From Enterobacter cloacae subsp. cloacae ATCC 13047 (lineage in GTDB: Bacteria; Pseudomonadota; Gammaproteobacteria; Enterobacterales; Enterobacteriaceae), in assembly GCF_000025565.1 (NCBI RefSeq), contig NC_014121.1:3928215-3992214 (forward strand): a stretch of 64,000 nt of DNA, written 5' to 3'. Every line of letters starts with the position of its first letter. The first letter of the stretch is position 1. The notes beneath the pieces are model-generated. The model made no database searches and was not told the DNA's origin. It worked only from the letters and a program-made list of their open reading frames with translations. A program made the translations under genes and the position numbers. Below, one piece after another: positions 46,203-56,462 of this stretch.

Positions 46203-47480
46203 ATGATGACAACGCTTGAAATTCCATCTGTGCTTTCCAGTTCGCAGCGCCGCTGCCAGGTGCTTTTGATGCTTTACCTGCCCGATGCTGCCGTCACCGC
46301 ACAGAGCATAATCGCAACCAACGGCGTGGACGACGCCATGGCACGGCAAGATATAGCCGAGACGCGCGATGAAATCCAGCGCTATCACCGGCTGGACATT
46401 GTCACGCACCATGACGGCAGCTACCGGATTGAAGGCTCGGTCCTGAATCAGCGTTTATGTCTGCTGCACTGGCTGCGCAGGGCGCTCCGCCTGTGCCCAC
46501 ATTTTGTTTCGCAACAGTTTACCCCGGCGCTTAAAACCGCGCTTAAACAGCAGGGCATCGCGCGTCCGCTTTATGACGATACGAATCTGCGGGCGTTGAT
46601 CAGCTTCTGTTCCCGAAAGCTACAGCGCCCCTTTGACTGCCGTGACGTGCAGTTTTTACAGCTCTTCTTGCAGTATTGTTTGATCCAGCATCACCTGGGC
46701 AATACGCCGCAGTTTTCCCCCGTTCAGCGCAACTGGACACAGTCGCGAGGGGAATACTTTACGGCGCAGGAAATTGTGCGTCACTGGAAACGCCGCGTGC
46801 CGCAGGGCACCCACAGCGACGAACAACTGTTCCTCGCGCTGCTGTTTATGATGCTGCGCACGCCCGATCCGGTGCTCGATAAACATCAGCAGGATCAGCG
46901 TCTGCGCCGGGCCATCGTGCGGATGATTGCCCGTTTTCGCGCCCAGACAGGAATGAACTTCAGCGATGAACAAGGGCTGACCGATCAGCTCTACGTTCAT
47001 CTGGCACAGGCGCTGGACCGGTCGCTGTTTGAGATCGGCATCGACAACAGCCTGCCAGAAGAGATCCACCGCCTTTACCCCCGTCTGTTACGCACCACCA
47101 AGGAGGCGTTGTTTGAGCTGGAGGCGGAGTTTGGCCTGCGTTTTTCTGATGAAGAGATGAGTCTGGTGGCGGTGATTTTTGGCGCCTGGCTGATGCAGGA
47201 GACCGATCTGCACGAAAAACAGGTGGTGTTATTAACCGGAGAGGACAAATCCTGTGAAGAGGTGATTGAACAGCAGCTGCGCGAACTAACGTTGCTGCCG
47301 CTCAATATTCGTTATCTGACGCTGCAGGCTTTTCAGAAAGAGGGGGCTCCGCGCGAAGCGGCGCTGGTTATTACTCCTTACCCCACCGCCCTGCCCCTGT
47401 TCTCGCCGCCGCTGATCCACGCCGTGGAATCGCTAAACGCACAGCAGCAAGAACATATTCGCGCTATGCTGGAATCGTAG
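46203..47480 (+). CDS. csiE: Stationary-phase-inducible protein CsiE
   Basis: A 425-residue protein (E. coli 426) of unknown function with PTS-regulation-domain (PRD) features, related to antiterminator-type regulators but lacking an RNA-binding domain. In E. coli csiE is induced by sigma-S and cAMP-CRP. The N-terminus MMTTLEIPSVLSSSQRRCQV and VEGSV-like EGSVLNQRLCLLHWLRR match E. coli. Its TAG abuts the convergent hcaT stop with no base between. Confidence 0.95.
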   Translation: MMTTLEIPSVLSSSQRRCQVLLMLYLPDAAVTAQSIIATNGVDDAMARQDIAETRDEIQRYHRLDIVTHHDGSYRIEGSVLNQRLCLLHWLRRALRLCPHFVSQQFTPALKTALKQQGIARPLYDDTNLRALISFCSRKLQRPFDCRDVQFLQLFLQYCLIQHHLGNTPQFSPVQRNWTQSRGEYFTAQEIVRHWKRRVPQGTHSDEQLFLALLFMMLRTPDPVLDKHQQDQRLRRAIVRMIARFRAQTGMNFSDEQGLTDQLYVHLAQALDRSLFEIGIDNSLPEEIHRLYPRLLRTTKEALFELEAEFGLRFSDEEMSLVAVIFGAWLMQETDLHEKQVVLLTGEDKSCEEVIEQQLRELTLLPLNIRYLTLQAFQKEGAPREAALVITPYPTALPLFSPPLIHAVESLNAQQQEHIRAMLES

Positions 47481-48620
47481 TCAGGCGCGCGCGGCCACTT
47501 TCGGGCGAATAAACATCGCCGGTAGCGCGACCAGTGCCATTACCCAGAATACGCCGTGTCCCAGATGTTGATACAGGAAGCCCGCAAAGACCGTCATCAC
47601 GGCAATGCTGCCGCCCATCGCCACCGCAGAATAGACCGCCTGCAAGCGAATCACATCCCCGCCTTCACGCGCGGCGATATAGCGCATGGCCGCCAGATGG
47701 CAGACGGTAAAGGTGCCGCAGTGCAGAATTTGCGCCACGATCAGCCAGGGCAGTTCGGTCGTCCAGCCCATAATGCCCCACCGCGCCACGCCACACACGG
47801 CGGAGAGCAGCAGCAGGTCGCGCGCGCCGAAGCGGCGAAACAGTTTCTTGCTGAGCGCAAAGATAATCACTTCGGCCACCACGCCAAGCGACCACAGGTA
47901 GCCCACGGCAGAGGCAGAGTAACCGGCGCCCTGCCAGTAAATGGCGCTGAAGCCGTAATACGCCGCGTGCGCCCCCTGAAGCAGGCAGACGCAGGCCAGA
48001 AAACGCCAGCTTTGCGCCACCAGGCTTCGCCAGGCGGGCCAGCCTGCGCTTTCCTGATGGCGGCTTTCGCCTTGCGGCATGACTGACGGTCGCAGCAGCA
48101 TGCCCAGCAACATCGAGGCGATACCGATGCTTAGCAGGGCAAGAATGGCGCGGTAATCGTAAAGACTGACCAGTTTCCCCACCAGCGCAGAGCCAATCAC
48201 AAACGCAATGGAGCCCCACAGGCGCACGCGGCCGTAGTCCATGGTGATCTGCTTTTGCCAGGTGTTTGCCAGGGCGTCCGTCAGGGGAACCAGCGGGGAG
48301 AAGAACAGGTTAAAGCCGACCATCACCACCATCAGCCAGGCAAACTGATGGCTGACCCAGAAGCAGGCCACAAAGACCAGCGTTAACAAGGCAAGAATAC
48401 GCACCGCTTTGATGAGTAAGGAGGGATCGCTGACGCGCGGTGCAATCAGCAGGCTGCCAAGGAAACGCGCCACCAGCCCCGCCCCCAGCAGGACACCGAT
48501 GGTTTCCGGAGTAAGGCCAATTCCCTTGAGCCAGACGCTCCAGAAAGGCAGAAAAATACCGTAACTAAAGAAATAGGTGAAATAGCTGAGCGCCAGCCAG
48601 CGCGTGGAATGCAAGACCAT
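47481..48620 (-). CDS. hcaT: Putative MFS 3-phenylpropionate transporter HcaT
   Basis: A 379-residue, 12-helix MFS permease, nearly identical to E. coli HcaT from ATG 48620 (MVLHSTRWLALSYFTYFFSYG), with GGGAGGG as Shine-Dalgarno. The ORF extends to 48674 without family support. In E. coli hcaT neighbours the hca dioxygenase genes, which are not found here, so the substrate assignment rests on homology only. Confidence 0.92.
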   Translation of the reverse strand: MVLHSTRWLALSYFTYFFSYGIFLPFWSVWLKGIGLTPETIGVLLGAGLVARFLGSLLIAPRVSDPSLLIKAVRILALLTLVFVACFWVSHQFAWLMVVMVGFNLFFSPLVPLTDALANTWQKQITMDYGRVRLWGSIAFVIGSALVGKLVSLYDYRAILALLSIGIASMLLGMLLRPSVMPQGESRHQESAGWPAWRSLVAQSWRFLACVCLLQGAHAAYYGFSAIYWQGAGYSASAVGYLWSLGVVAEVIIFALSKKLFRRFGARDLLLLSAVCGVARWGIMGWTTELPWLIVAQILHCGTFTVCHLAAMRYIAAREGGDVIRLQAVYSAVAMGGSIAVMTVFAGFLYQHLGHGVFWVMALVALPAMFIRPKVAARA

Positions 48621-48792
48621 GAATCCCTCCCGAAATGGAGGCCATAGTCTGGCGAGAATATAAAAATTAAGCAAGTAGATAGCCTGCTACAAATTAACGA
48701 AAAATTAACATTCAGTGCAGTCGTCTGGCTTATGGCAGGGAACGAAAATGTGTATTACGTTTAAATTACTCCACTTGCAGAGGTTTTCTGCC

Positions 48793-49215
48793 ATGAACTC
48801 ACTTCGCTATTTCGATTTCGGTCAGTCACGCCACCTGTTGTTGTTGATTGCCCGTATCGCGCTTGTCGTACTCTTTATTATCTTCGGCTATCCAAAACTG
48901 ACGGGGTTTAACGGCACCGTACAATATATGACGTCGCTTGGCGCGCCAATGCCCATGCTGGCGGCCATTATCGCCGTGGTGATGGAAGTCCCTGCCGCCA
49001 TCCTGATCGTGCTGGGCTTTTTCACCCGACCTCTCGCCGTATTGTTTGTGTTCTACACGCTGGGCACGGCAGTTATTGGTCACCATTACTGGGACATGAC
49101 CGGGGATGCGGTTGTGCCGAATATGATTAATTTCTACAAGAACGTCAGTATTGCTGGCGCATTTATCCTGCTGGCGATTGTGGGACCGGGAGCAATATCC
49201 CTCGACCGACGTTAA
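48793..49215 (+). CDS. yphA: DoxX-family inner-membrane protein YphA
   Basis: A 140-residue four-helix membrane protein, nearly identical to E. coli YphA ([31 protein letters not shown]). Function unknown. ATG at 48793 has AGAGG upstream; the in-frame start at 48715 would add 26 residues with no match. It precedes a bidirectional terminator shared with glyA. Confidence 0.93.
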   Translation: MNSLRYFDFGQSRHLLLLIARIALVVLFIIFGYPKLTGFNGTVQYMTSLGAPMPMLAAIIAVVMEVPAAILIVLGFFTRPLAVLFVFYTLGTAVIGHHYWDMTGDAVVPNMINFYKNVSIAGAFILLAIVGPGAISLDRR

Positions 49216-49220
49216 GACAT

Positions 49221-49247
49221 AAAAAAAGGCCGCAAACGCGGCCTTTT
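49221..49247. terminator. Bidirectional terminator between yphA and glyA
   Basis: AAAAAAAGGCCGC-AAAC-GCGGCCTTTTT: an 8-bp stem with A and U tracts on both sides, between two convergent stops. Confidence 0.9.
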
Positions 49248-49268
49248 TATTTCTGCTAAGCAGAAGAA

Positions 49269-50522
49269 TTATGCGTATACCGGGAAGCGCGCGCAGATAT
49301 CCAGAACTTTCGCTTTTACGCGCTCAATAACCGCTTCGTCATTGATGTTGTCCAGAACGTCACACATCCAGCCAGCCAGCTCTTTCACTTCCGCTTCTTT
49401 GAAACCGCGGCGAGTAACAGCCGGAGAACCGATACGGATACCGGAGGTCACGAACGGACTCTTCGGATCGTTTGGTACGCTGTTTTTGTTCACGGTGATG
49501 TTGGCGCGGCCCAGGGCGGCGTCAGCTTCTTTACCGGTCAGGTTCTTATCAACCAGATCCAGCAGGAACAGGTGGTTTTCAGTACCGCCGGACACCACTT
49601 TGTAACCACGGTTCAGGAACACTTCCACCATCGCTTTGGCGTTTTTGGCAACCTGCTGCTGATAGACTTTGAACTCTGGCTCCATCGCTTCTTTCAGCGC
49701 GACGGCTTTTGCCGCGATCACGTGCATCAGCGGGCCGCCCTGTGCGCTTGGGAACACAGCGGAGTTCAGTTTTTTGTACAGCTCTTCATCGCCGCCTTTC
49801 GCCAGGATCAGGCCACCGCGTGGACCCGCCAGGGTTTTGTGCGTGGTGGTGGTCACAACGTGAGCATGAGGAACCGGGTTCGGGTAAACGCCCGCGGCGA
49901 TAAGACCGGCAACGTGCGCCATATCCACGAACAGGTAAGCACCGATGCTGTCTGCGATTTCACGCATTTTTGCCCAGTCAACAATACCGGAGTAAGCAGA
50001 GAAACCACCGATGATCATCTTCGGCTTGTGCTCTTTAGCCTGCTTCGCCATGTCTTCGTAGTCAATTTTGCCTGACTCATCAATACCGTAAGGGATGATG
50101 TTGTACAGTTTGCCAGAGAAGTTTACCGGGGAGCCGTGAGTCAGGTGACCGCCCTGCGCCAGGTTCATACCCAGAACGGTATCGCCCGGCTGCAGCAGCG
50201 CGGTGTAGACCGCGAAGTTTGCCTGAGAGCCGGAGTGCGGCTGGACGTTAGCGTAGTCAGCGCCAAAGAGTTCTTTCGCACGGTCAATCGCCAGTTGCTC
50301 AACGATATCAACGTACTCGCAACCGCCATAGTAGCGCTTGCCCGGATAACCTTCAGCATATTTGTTGGTCAGCTGAGAACCCTGCGCCTGCATGACGCGC
50401 GGGCTGGTGTAGTTCTCGGAGGCGATCAGTTCGATGTGCTCTTCCTGACGTACTTTTTCCTGCTCCATAGCCTGCCACAGTTCGGCATCATAATCGGCAA
50501 TGTTCATTTCACGCTTTAACAT
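49269..50522 (-). CDS. glyA: Serine hydroxymethyltransferase
   Basis: A PLP enzyme that makes glycine and 5,10-methylene-THF from serine and THF, the main one-carbon source. The 417 residues match E. coli GlyA, beginning [19 protein letters not shown] at ATG 50522. PLP Lys is in [15 protein letters not shown] (near 229). It is divergent from hmp; a strong PurR box lies between. Confidence 0.98.
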   Translation of the reverse strand: MLKREMNIADYDAELWQAMEQEKVRQEEHIELIASENYTSPRVMQAQGSQLTNKYAEGYPGKRYYGGCEYVDIVEQLAIDRAKELFGADYANVQPHSGSQANFAVYTALLQPGDTVLGMNLAQGGHLTHGSPVNFSGKLYNIIPYGIDESGKIDYEDMAKQAKEHKPKMIIGGFSAYSGIVDWAKMREIADSIGAYLFVDMAHVAGLIAAGVYPNPVPHAHVVTTTTHKTLAGPRGGLILAKGGDEELYKKLNSAVFPSAQGGPLMHVIAAKAVALKEAMEPEFKVYQQQVAKNAKAMVEVFLNRGYKVVSGGTENHLFLLDLVDKNLTGKEADAALGRANITVNKNSVPNDPKSPFVTSGIRIGSPAVTRRGFKEAEVKELAGWMCDVLDNINDEAVIERVKAKVLDICARFPVYA

Positions 50523-50592
50523 CCGCATCTCCTGACTCAGCTAACAAGTAAAATTTGGCCTGAAAAGGCAGTCCTGTTGGACGACGGGCAAC

Positions 50593-50620
50593 AGTATAAC
50601 TGAATAGTTCTGTGATAACA
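50593..50620 (-). promoter_or_regulatory. Putative glyA promoter
   Basis: Minus-strand TATACT (50593-50598) and TGTTAT (50615-50620) are 16 bases apart, about 70 bases before glyA. A PurR box lies 20 bases further upstream. Confidence 0.5.
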
Positions 50621-50639
50621 GGTCTTGACAAACGATTTT

Positions 50640-50655
50640 ACGCAAACGTTTTCCT
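50640..50655. promoter_or_regulatory. PurR box in the glyA-hmp region
   Basis: ACGCAAACGTTTTCCT matches ACGCAAACGTTTTCGT at 15 of 16 positions. PurR repression of glyA is known in E. coli. The 303-bp region holds no gene. Confidence 0.85.
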
Positions 50656-50776
50656 TCACGCCACGCAAGGGTTTGAGGAATAAAGCCCTCGTCATTTTCA
50701 ACGGATTTCTTTTCAGGTTTGTGATGCATATATTTCATCTCGCAAAGAACCATTTACATCACAGGGTTATTTTTAT

Positions 50777-50799
50777 AAGATGCATTTAAAATACATCAT
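50777..50799. promoter_or_regulatory. NsrR box in the hmp promoter
   Basis: AAGATGCATTT-A-AAATACATCAT agrees with the 11-1-11 NsrR motif AAGATGCATTT-n-AAATGCATCTT at nearly every position. It ends 26 bases before hmp, where repression relieved by nitric oxide would act. Confidence 0.85.
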
Positions 50800-50825
50800 T
50801 AAGTTCACATCAGAAGGACGCGCTC

Positions 50826-52016
50826 ATGCTCGACGCTCAAACCATCGCTACCGTTAAAGCCACCATTCCCCTGCTGGTGGAGACAGGCCCTAAGCTCACC
50901 GCTCATTTCTACGACCGCATGTTCGCGCACAACCCGGAGTTGAAAGAGATTTTCAACATGAGTAACCAGCGTAACGGCGATCAGCGGGAAGCGCTTTTCA
51001 ATGCCATCGCGGCCTACGCCAGCAACATTGAAAATCTGCCAGCCCTGCTGCCTGCGGTGGAGAAAATCGCGCAGAAGCATACCAGTTTCCAAATCAAACC
51101 CGAGCAGTACAACATTGTGGGCGGTCACCTGCTGGCGACGCTGGACGAGATGTTCAGCCCGGGCCAGGAGGTACTGGACGCCTGGGGCAAAGCTTACGGC
51201 GTGCTGGCAAATGTCTTTATCAACCGTGAAGCGCAGATCTACAGCGAAAACGCCAGCAAGAACGGTGGCTGGGAAGGGACCCGTGCCTTCCGCATTGTTG
51301 AGAAAACGCCGCGTAGCGCGCTGATTACCAGTTTTGAGTTCGAGCCAGTGGATGGTCAACCCGTTGCCGATTATCAGCCGGGGCAGTATCTCGGCGTCTG
51401 GCTGAAGCCTGAAGGTTTCCCGCATCAGGAGATCCGCCAGTACTCCCTCACCCGTAAGCCAAACGGCAAAGGCTACCGTATTGCGGTGAAACGCGAGGAC
51501 GGCGGTCAGGTTTCCAGCTGGCTGCATAACGAAGCCAGCGTGGGCGACGTGGTTCATCTGGCTGCGCCGGCGGGCGATTTCTTTATGGCCGTTGAGGCAA
51601 ATACCCCGGTGACGCTGATCTCTGCGGGTGTGGGTCAAACGCCAATGCTGGCGATGCTGGACACGCTGGCGAAATCCAGCCACAGCGCGCAGGTTAACTG
51701 GTTCCACGCCGCTGAAAACGGGGATGTGCACGCCTTTGCTGATGAGGTGAAAACGCTGGGTGCTATCCTGCCGCGTTTCACCGCGCACACCTGGTATCGT
51801 CTGCCAACGGATGCCGATCGTACAGCGGCCCGCTTTGACAGCGAAGGGTTGATGGATTTACGCCAGCATGAAGGTGCGTTCAGCGCGCCGGAGATGCAGT
51901 TCTACGTCTGCGGTCCGGTGGCGTTTATGCAGTATGCCGCGAAACAGCTGGTTGAACTGGGCGTCAATAAAGACAACATCCATTACGAATGTTTTGGTCC
52001 ACATAAAGTGCTGTAA
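50826..52016 (+). CDS. hmp: Flavohaemoglobin, nitric oxide dioxygenase
   Basis: Converts NO and O2 to nitrate using NADPH and FAD. The 396 residues match E. coli Hmp. The globin domain is about 1-138, with the proximal His near 85 in [12 protein letters not shown]. The FAD-binding motif [16 protein letters not shown] and NAD motif [14 protein letters not shown] follow. ATG at 50826 has AGAAGGA upstream. Confidence 0.98.
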   Translation: MLDAQTIATVKATIPLLVETGPKLTAHFYDRMFAHNPELKEIFNMSNQRNGDQREALFNAIAAYASNIENLPALLPAVEKIAQKHTSFQIKPEQYNIVGGHLLATLDEMFSPGQEVLDAWGKAYGVLANVFINREAQIYSENASKNGGWEGTRAFRIVEKTPRSALITSFEFEPVDGQPVADYQPGQYLGVWLKPEGFPHQEIRQYSLTRKPNGKGYRIAVKREDGGQVSSWLHNEASVGDVVHLAAPAGDFFMAVEANTPVTLISAGVGQTPMLAMLDTLAKSSHSAQVNWFHAAENGDVHAFADEVKTLGAILPRFTAHTWYRLPTDADRTAARFDSEGLMDLRQHEGAFSAPEMQFYVCGPVAFMQYAAKQLVELGVNKDNIHYECFGPHKVL

Positions 52017-52020
52017 TACA

Positions 52021-52047
52021 AAAAGCCCCTCATTCGAGGGGCTTTTT
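52021..52047. terminator. Terminator after hmp
   Basis: AAAAGCCCCT-CATTCG-AGGGGCTTTTTTT: an 8-bp stem with U tract for hmp, four bases past its stop. An A tract on the other side makes it possible for glnB too. Confidence 0.9.
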
Positions 52048-52049
52048 TT

Positions 52050-52087
52050 GCCGGGTGGCGGCTGCGCCTGACCCGGTCTGCAAAACC
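52050..52087. repeat. REP element between hmp and glnB
   Basis: GCCGGGTGGCGGCTGCGCCT then GACCCGGTCTGCAAAA, a single REP-type unit of the same kind as the BIME at 42666. Confidence 0.7.
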
Positions 52088-52097
52088 GCTGGCAATG

Positions 52098-52445
<348 letters not shown>

Positions 52446-52516
52446 TTAAACTCTTGCCTGTAAGCTGCGTCGTAATCGATTGCTCACAGTATCATATTCA
52501 TTCGAAGTTTGCGGTA

Positions 52517-53854
52517 CTACTCTTTAAAATCGTTGGCTTCCAGCTCATGGCGTGACAGCAGCTTATAGAACTCGGTGCGGTTGCGTCCGGCCATGCGTGC
52601 CGCGTGGGTCACGTTACCTTTGGTGATCTGCAACAGCTTACGCAGATAGTTTAGCTCGAACTGGTTACGCGCTTCGGCAAACGTCGGCAGTGCCGTGTTC
52701 TCGCCTTCCAGCGCCTGCTCCACCAGCGCGTCACTGATGACAGGTGACGACGTCAGCGCCACGCACTGCTCTATCACGTTGACCAGTTGGCGCACGTTTC
52801 CCGGCCAGCTTGCGGCCATCAGCCGCTTCATCGCATCGGTGGAAAACGCCCGCACAAACGGTTTGTGGCGATCCGCAGACTGGCGCAGCAGGTGATTCGC
52901 CAGCAAAGGGATATCTTCCGCACGCTCGGCCAGCGCCGGAATTTTCAGGTTCACGACGTTCAGGCGGTAGTAAAGATCTTCACGAAACTCATTGCGCGCC
53001 ATTACCTTTGGTAAATCACGGTGCGTGGCGGAGATGATGCGCACGTTAATGTCGATATCGCGGTTGCTGCCCAACGGGCGCACTTTTCGCTCCTGCAGCA
53101 CGCGCAGTAATTTGACCTGCAGCGGCGCAGGCATGTCGCCAATCTCGTCCAGGAAAAGCGTACCGCCTTCCGCCGCCTGGAATAGGCCTTCCCGGCTGCT
53201 GACTGCACCGGTGAACGCACCGCGGGCGTGGCCGAAGAGTTCAGATTCGAGCAGTTGTTCCGGCAGTGCGCCGCAGTTAATGGCAATAAAGGCGTTTTTG
53301 CTGCGCGGGCTGGCATTATGGATGGCCTGCGCCAGGATCTCTTTCCCGGTGCCGCTCTGCCCGTTAATCAGGACGCTGACGTCAGACTGCGCCACCATCC
53401 GGGCCTGTTCCAGCAGACGCAGCATGATGGGGCTACGCGTGACAATCGGCTCCCTCCACGCCTCATCGCTCGACGGGGCAGCATGTTCCAGCGCACTGTC
53501 GATGGCCTTATACAGCGCGTCTTTGTCCACCGGCTTGGTCAGGAAGCTGAAAACCCCCTGCTGTGTCGCCGCGACGGCATCCGGGATCGAGCCGTGCGCC
53601 GTCAGGATAATCACCGGCATGCCCGGCTGCTGCTTCTGGATCTCTGCGAACAGCTGCAGGCCATCCATTTCATCCATCCGCAGGTCGCTTATCACCAGGT
53701 CAATTTTCTCCCGGGCGAGAATTTTCAGCCCCTCCAGCCCGCTTTCAGCCGTCACGACGCTGTAGCCTTCACTGACCAGACGCATTCCCAACAGCTTGAG
53801 CAAACCGGGATCGTCATCCACCAGCAGGAGATGGGCAGGTTTACGGCTCGTCAT
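52517..53854 (-). CDS. glrR: Sigma-54-dependent response regulator GlrR
   Basis: A 445-residue NtrC-type activator (E. coli 444). The receiver domain has phospho-Asp D57 (VISDLRMDEMDG). The AAA+ domain shows Walker A GQSGTGKE, the sigma-54 loop GAFTGA and Walker B GGTLFLDEIGDMP. A C-terminal Fis-type HTH (VTHAARMAGRNRTEFYKLL) follows. In E. coli it activates glmY with sigma-54; three matching sites lie upstream of glmY here. It overlaps the qseG end by 14 bases. Confidence 0.97.
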   Translation of the reverse strand: MTSRKPAHLLLVDDDPGLLKLLGMRLVSEGYSVVTAESGLEGLKILAREKIDLVISDLRMDEMDGLQLFAEIQKQQPGMPVIILTAHGSIPDAVAATQQGVFSFLTKPVDKDALYKAIDSALEHAAPSSDEAWREPIVTRSPIMLRLLEQARMVAQSDVSVLINGQSGTGKEILAQAIHNASPRSKNAFIAINCGALPEQLLESELFGHARGAFTGAVSSREGLFQAAEGGTLFLDEIGDMPAPLQVKLLRVLQERKVRPLGSNRDIDINVRIISATHRDLPKVMARNEFREDLYYRLNVVNLKIPALAERAEDIPLLANHLLRQSADRHKPFVRAFSTDAMKRLMAASWPGNVRQLVNVIEQCVALTSSPVISDALVEQALEGENTALPTFAEARNQFELNYLRKLLQITKGNVTHAARMAGRNRTEFYKLLSRHELEANDFKE

Positions 53855-54557
53855 GCTTCACATCCTCTTGTTTCGGTGTATCGCTGTCCGGTGCAGCAGA
53901 TGAACTCCCAGGCTGATATTTACGCGACGAGAGCTGTCTTTCGATATCGGTCAGGTTCTCCAGCTTACGGGTCGTGGTATCCAGTTGCGTACGCAAATGT
54001 TGTTGCTGTTGACGCAGGGTATCCAGCTCGCTGTCGGTTGACTGTTGCAGCTTGCTGTAACGGGAGCGCTCTTCAGACAGCTGAAGTTGTAATGTCTGCC
54101 CATCGCGCCAGAGCTGGTAAATCGGGCGTACCTGAGCGGGAAGCGTTGCGACAAAGGTGTCGAGCCGCGTGACGTTCGTGCGTCGTTCGACAGGGGTAAT
54201 TTTGGCATCTCCAAGCAATATTCCGCGCTTGAAGGCGTCCTGCCAGGTATCGTCGTCCAGCATCGCCGCTTTTGAGCGGGCTTCAACCGGAGCCAGACGC
54301 TGCGCGCAGTCTATTCCGCGTAGCCAGAACAGAGGATTGGTTTCGACGTCATGCCCCGACAGGTTCCAGATGTCGTCGCAGCGGGTTGAGAGAAAATCTG
54401 CCAGCTGATTCTCTGGCCATTTATCTTCCTGTTTATCGCTAATGGCACTTTTTGGCACATGGGAAACACACCCCGCCAGCAATAAACAAGGCAGACTCAG
54501 GCGCAACGTTTTACGGGAAAACACCGCGCGTATGGCGCGGAAAAAGACGTGTGACAT
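53841..54557 (-). CDS. qseG: Outer-membrane lipoprotein QseG
   Basis: A lipoprotein encoded between glrK and glrR that in E. coli acts with the GlrK (QseE) sensor. From ATG 54557 it has 238 residues (E. coli 237), a signal ending LLLAGC and a coiled coil (LRQQQQHLRTQLDTTTRKLE), then an acidic, variable tail. An in-frame ATG at 54578 is possible but has no Shine-Dalgarno. Confidence 0.9.
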   Translation of the reverse strand: MSHVFFRAIRAVFSRKTLRLSLPCLLLAGCVSHVPKSAISDKQEDKWPENQLADFLSTRCDDIWNLSGHDVETNPLFWLRGIDCAQRLAPVEARSKAAMLDDDTWQDAFKRGILLGDAKITPVERRTNVTRLDTFVATLPAQVRPIYQLWRDGQTLQLQLSEERSRYSKLQQSTDSELDTLRQQQQHLRTQLDTTTRKLENLTDIERQLSSRKYQPGSSSAAPDSDTPKQEDVKHDEP

Positions 54558-54579
54558 ACTCACCAGACATAGCTTCATT

Positions 54580-56007
54580 TTATTGGTTTTTCCGGCTCAG
54601 GGGCAGTTCGATACGGAAGCAAACATCGGAACGTTCATCCGTGACAATGTTTAGCTCCCCCTGCATGCGTCGTATACAGTCCCGGGCGATACTTAACCCC
54701 AGACCGCTTCCTTTAACCGCACCTTTTCGCTGATGACTTCCCTGGAAGAAGGGTTCAAATATCATCTCTCTTTCGTCATCGGGGATCGGGGTGCCGGTGT
54801 TGGCGACATCAATAAAGACCCGTGAACCATTCGTATAGCTTCGGATATAAATGTTACCGGATTCAGTACCATAGTGCACCGCATTGGAATAAAGATTATC
54901 CAGAACGCTCATCAATAACATCGGTTCAGCCAGGCAGGTTGGCTCATTAAGCGTCACCCCGGTATGCATCATTTTAGCTCTTGCAGGCAAGCTGTGGGCA
55001 GAGATCACCATATCCACCAGCGGCTCAATCTCGACATTTTCAAGGACGACCGCTCCATCCGCCAGCTTGCGGTTGTAATCGAGCAGTTGCTCAATTAATT
55101 TCTGCAGATTGCGGCTGCTGGCGTCGAGGATCTCAACAATCTCTTTCTGCTCCACCGTCAGCGGCCCCGCCACTTCGTCTGCCAGCAATTCCGTGCCTTC
55201 GCGCATGCTGGCCAGCGGCGTTTTAAGCTCATGGGAAATATGACGTAAAAACTGATGACGCTGGGATTCCAGCCACGACAGGCGCTCCGAAAGCCAGATG
55301 ATCCGCTGCCCCACGGAACGCAACTCGCGCGGGCCTTTAAAGGCCACCGTATCGCCCAGTGATTTCCCCTCCCCCAGACGATTGATCATCCGCTGGATGC
55401 CCTTCACCGGGCCGATGATCATTCGGGTAAAAAGTAACACCAGCGCGAGGCTGACCAGGAACAGCACCAGCGCCTGCCAGCCAAAGAACTGACCGCGTTC
55501 GGCAATCTCCTGCTGTAGCTGCTGGCCGCGAGAGAAAATCACCGCACGGGTAGACTGCACCATCTCAGCATTGGCATTGGCAAAGGCTTCAAGGCGCGCG
55601 GCTGCGGCGGCATCAGGGCCACTGTTCTTACACTGCAGCTGGGCCAGGTCGTTCAAATCCTGACGTAATGCCTGGTAGAGCTTATCGTCCGGCAACACGC
55701 CGGCATGCGCATCCAGCATCTCGCTATAGCGTTTACGCTGATTCTGGTAGACCTTTTCCAGCGTGCGATCGTCAAGCACGCAATACTGACGATAGCTACG
55801 CTCCATCTCCAGCGCGGCGTTGGTCATCGCCTCACTGCGTCTGGCGTCAATGAGCGTCGTGCGGTTAGTCAGTGCCGCCTGGGCACTGAGCGCGTTCAGG
55901 CTTTGCCACGCCTGCCAGGCCAGAATCAGTAAAGGCAGCAGGATCAGCAAAAAGGCCATCATTACGAGTTGACGCAGGGAACGGGGGAAAACGGGCCAGC
56001 GTTTCAA
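54580..56007 (-). CDS. glrK: Sensor histidine kinase GlrK (QseE)
   Basis: Inner-membrane sensor kinase of the GlrKR system. The 475 residues equal E. coli. Two membrane helices (about 13-33 and 170-190) flank a periplasmic helical domain with a conserved CVLDD and LQCKN. A HAMP region and the DHp box (FLRHISHELKTPLASM, phospho-His near 257) follow, then the ATPase domain (GSGLGLSIARDCIRR). It lies directly downstream of the glmY gene. Confidence 0.97.
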   Translation of the reverse strand: MKRWPVFPRSLRQLVMMAFLLILLPLLILAWQAWQSLNALSAQAALTNRTTLIDARRSEAMTNAALEMERSYRQYCVLDDRTLEKVYQNQRKRYSEMLDAHAGVLPDDKLYQALRQDLNDLAQLQCKNSGPDAAAAARLEAFANANAEMVQSTRAVIFSRGQQLQQEIAERGQFFGWQALVLFLVSLALVLLFTRMIIGPVKGIQRMINRLGEGKSLGDTVAFKGPRELRSVGQRIIWLSERLSWLESQRHQFLRHISHELKTPLASMREGTELLADEVAGPLTVEQKEIVEILDASSRNLQKLIEQLLDYNRKLADGAVVLENVEIEPLVDMVISAHSLPARAKMMHTGVTLNEPTCLAEPMLLMSVLDNLYSNAVHYGTESGNIYIRSYTNGSRVFIDVANTGTPIPDDEREMIFEPFFQGSHQRKGAVKGSGLGLSIARDCIRRMQGELNIVTDERSDVCFRIELPLSRKNQ

Positions 56008-56064
56008 CGCATTACTCTCTTTGAATGGGTTTGAGGAGAGCGTAACTGAGTCTGCCCTTCAGAT

Positions 56065-56095
56065 ACAACAAAGCCGGGTAAAAACCCGGCTTTGT
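56065..56095 (-). terminator. GlmY terminator
   Basis: A 12-bp stem ACAAAGCCGGGT/ACCCGGCTTTGT with a 4-base loop closes GlmY on the minus strand, followed by TGTATC. It separates glmY from glrK 58 bases on. Confidence 0.85.
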
Positions 56096-56250
56096 CATGG
56101 AATGAGGCGGTGCCTAACTCGACGTTTCGCCCTGTCCTGATAAAGCAGCGCTATGATCAGTAGTTGGACGGCAGGCACCTTTTTGTGCGTCATTCGAAGT
56201 TTATGTAGCACGTCCCGAAGGGGCTGACATAAGAAGGTGAATGAGCCACT
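56067..56250 (-). ncRNA. glmY: Small RNA GlmY
   Basis: A 184-nt sRNA that sequesters RapZ, protecting GlmZ and so raising glucosamine-6-phosphate synthase (GlmS). From 56250 the minus strand reads AGTGGCTCATTCACCTTCTT and is near-identical to E. coli GlmY, including the hairpin with CAGCCCCTTCGGGACGTGCT and the segment with GCACAAAAAGGTGCCTGCCG. It ends in the terminator at 56065-56095. Same place as in E. coli, between purL and glrK. Confidence 0.95.
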
Positions 56251-56262
56251 GATTAATATTCT

Positions 56263-56277
56263 GCAATAGATGTGCCA
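56263..56277 (-). promoter_or_regulatory. Sigma-54 promoter of glmY
   Basis: TGGCAC-ATCTA-TTGC on the minus strand exactly fits TGGCAC-N5-TTGC. The GC of the -12 element lies 13 bases before the predicted glmY start at 56250, the correct distance. Confidence 0.92.
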
Positions 56278-56366
56278 GAATGCAAATAAATATATTATCG
56301 CATTGATATTTATGAAATTTATGGGTTTCCACCGTTAATTGCTCGCTGAATGATTTCCAGGCTAAG

Positions 56367-56384
56367 TGTCGCTAATCAGCAACA
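56367..56384. promoter_or_regulatory. GlrR site, proximal
   Basis: TGTC-GCTAATCAGC-AACA fits TGTC-N10-GACA with one mismatch, about 125 bp upstream of the glmY start. Placed as an enhancer for the sigma-54 promoter. Confidence 0.7.
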
Positions 56385-56429
56385 CCTTAACGGGAACCGC
56401 CCCAGCCATATATAAATCAATGAGTTAAA

Positions 56430-56447
56430 TGTCTCCTTTTGGAGACA
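56430..56447. promoter_or_regulatory. GlrR site, middle
   Basis: TGTC-TCCTTTTGGA-GACA fits TGTC-N10-GACA exactly, about 190 bp upstream of glmY. Confidence 0.85.
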
Positions 56448-56462
56448 GTGGCATGACGGGTC

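Noticed and set aside
50700..50760. MetR sites (TGAA-N5-TTCA) for glyA
   Set aside because: Only partial matches such as TGAAATATATGCA were found; too weak to list.
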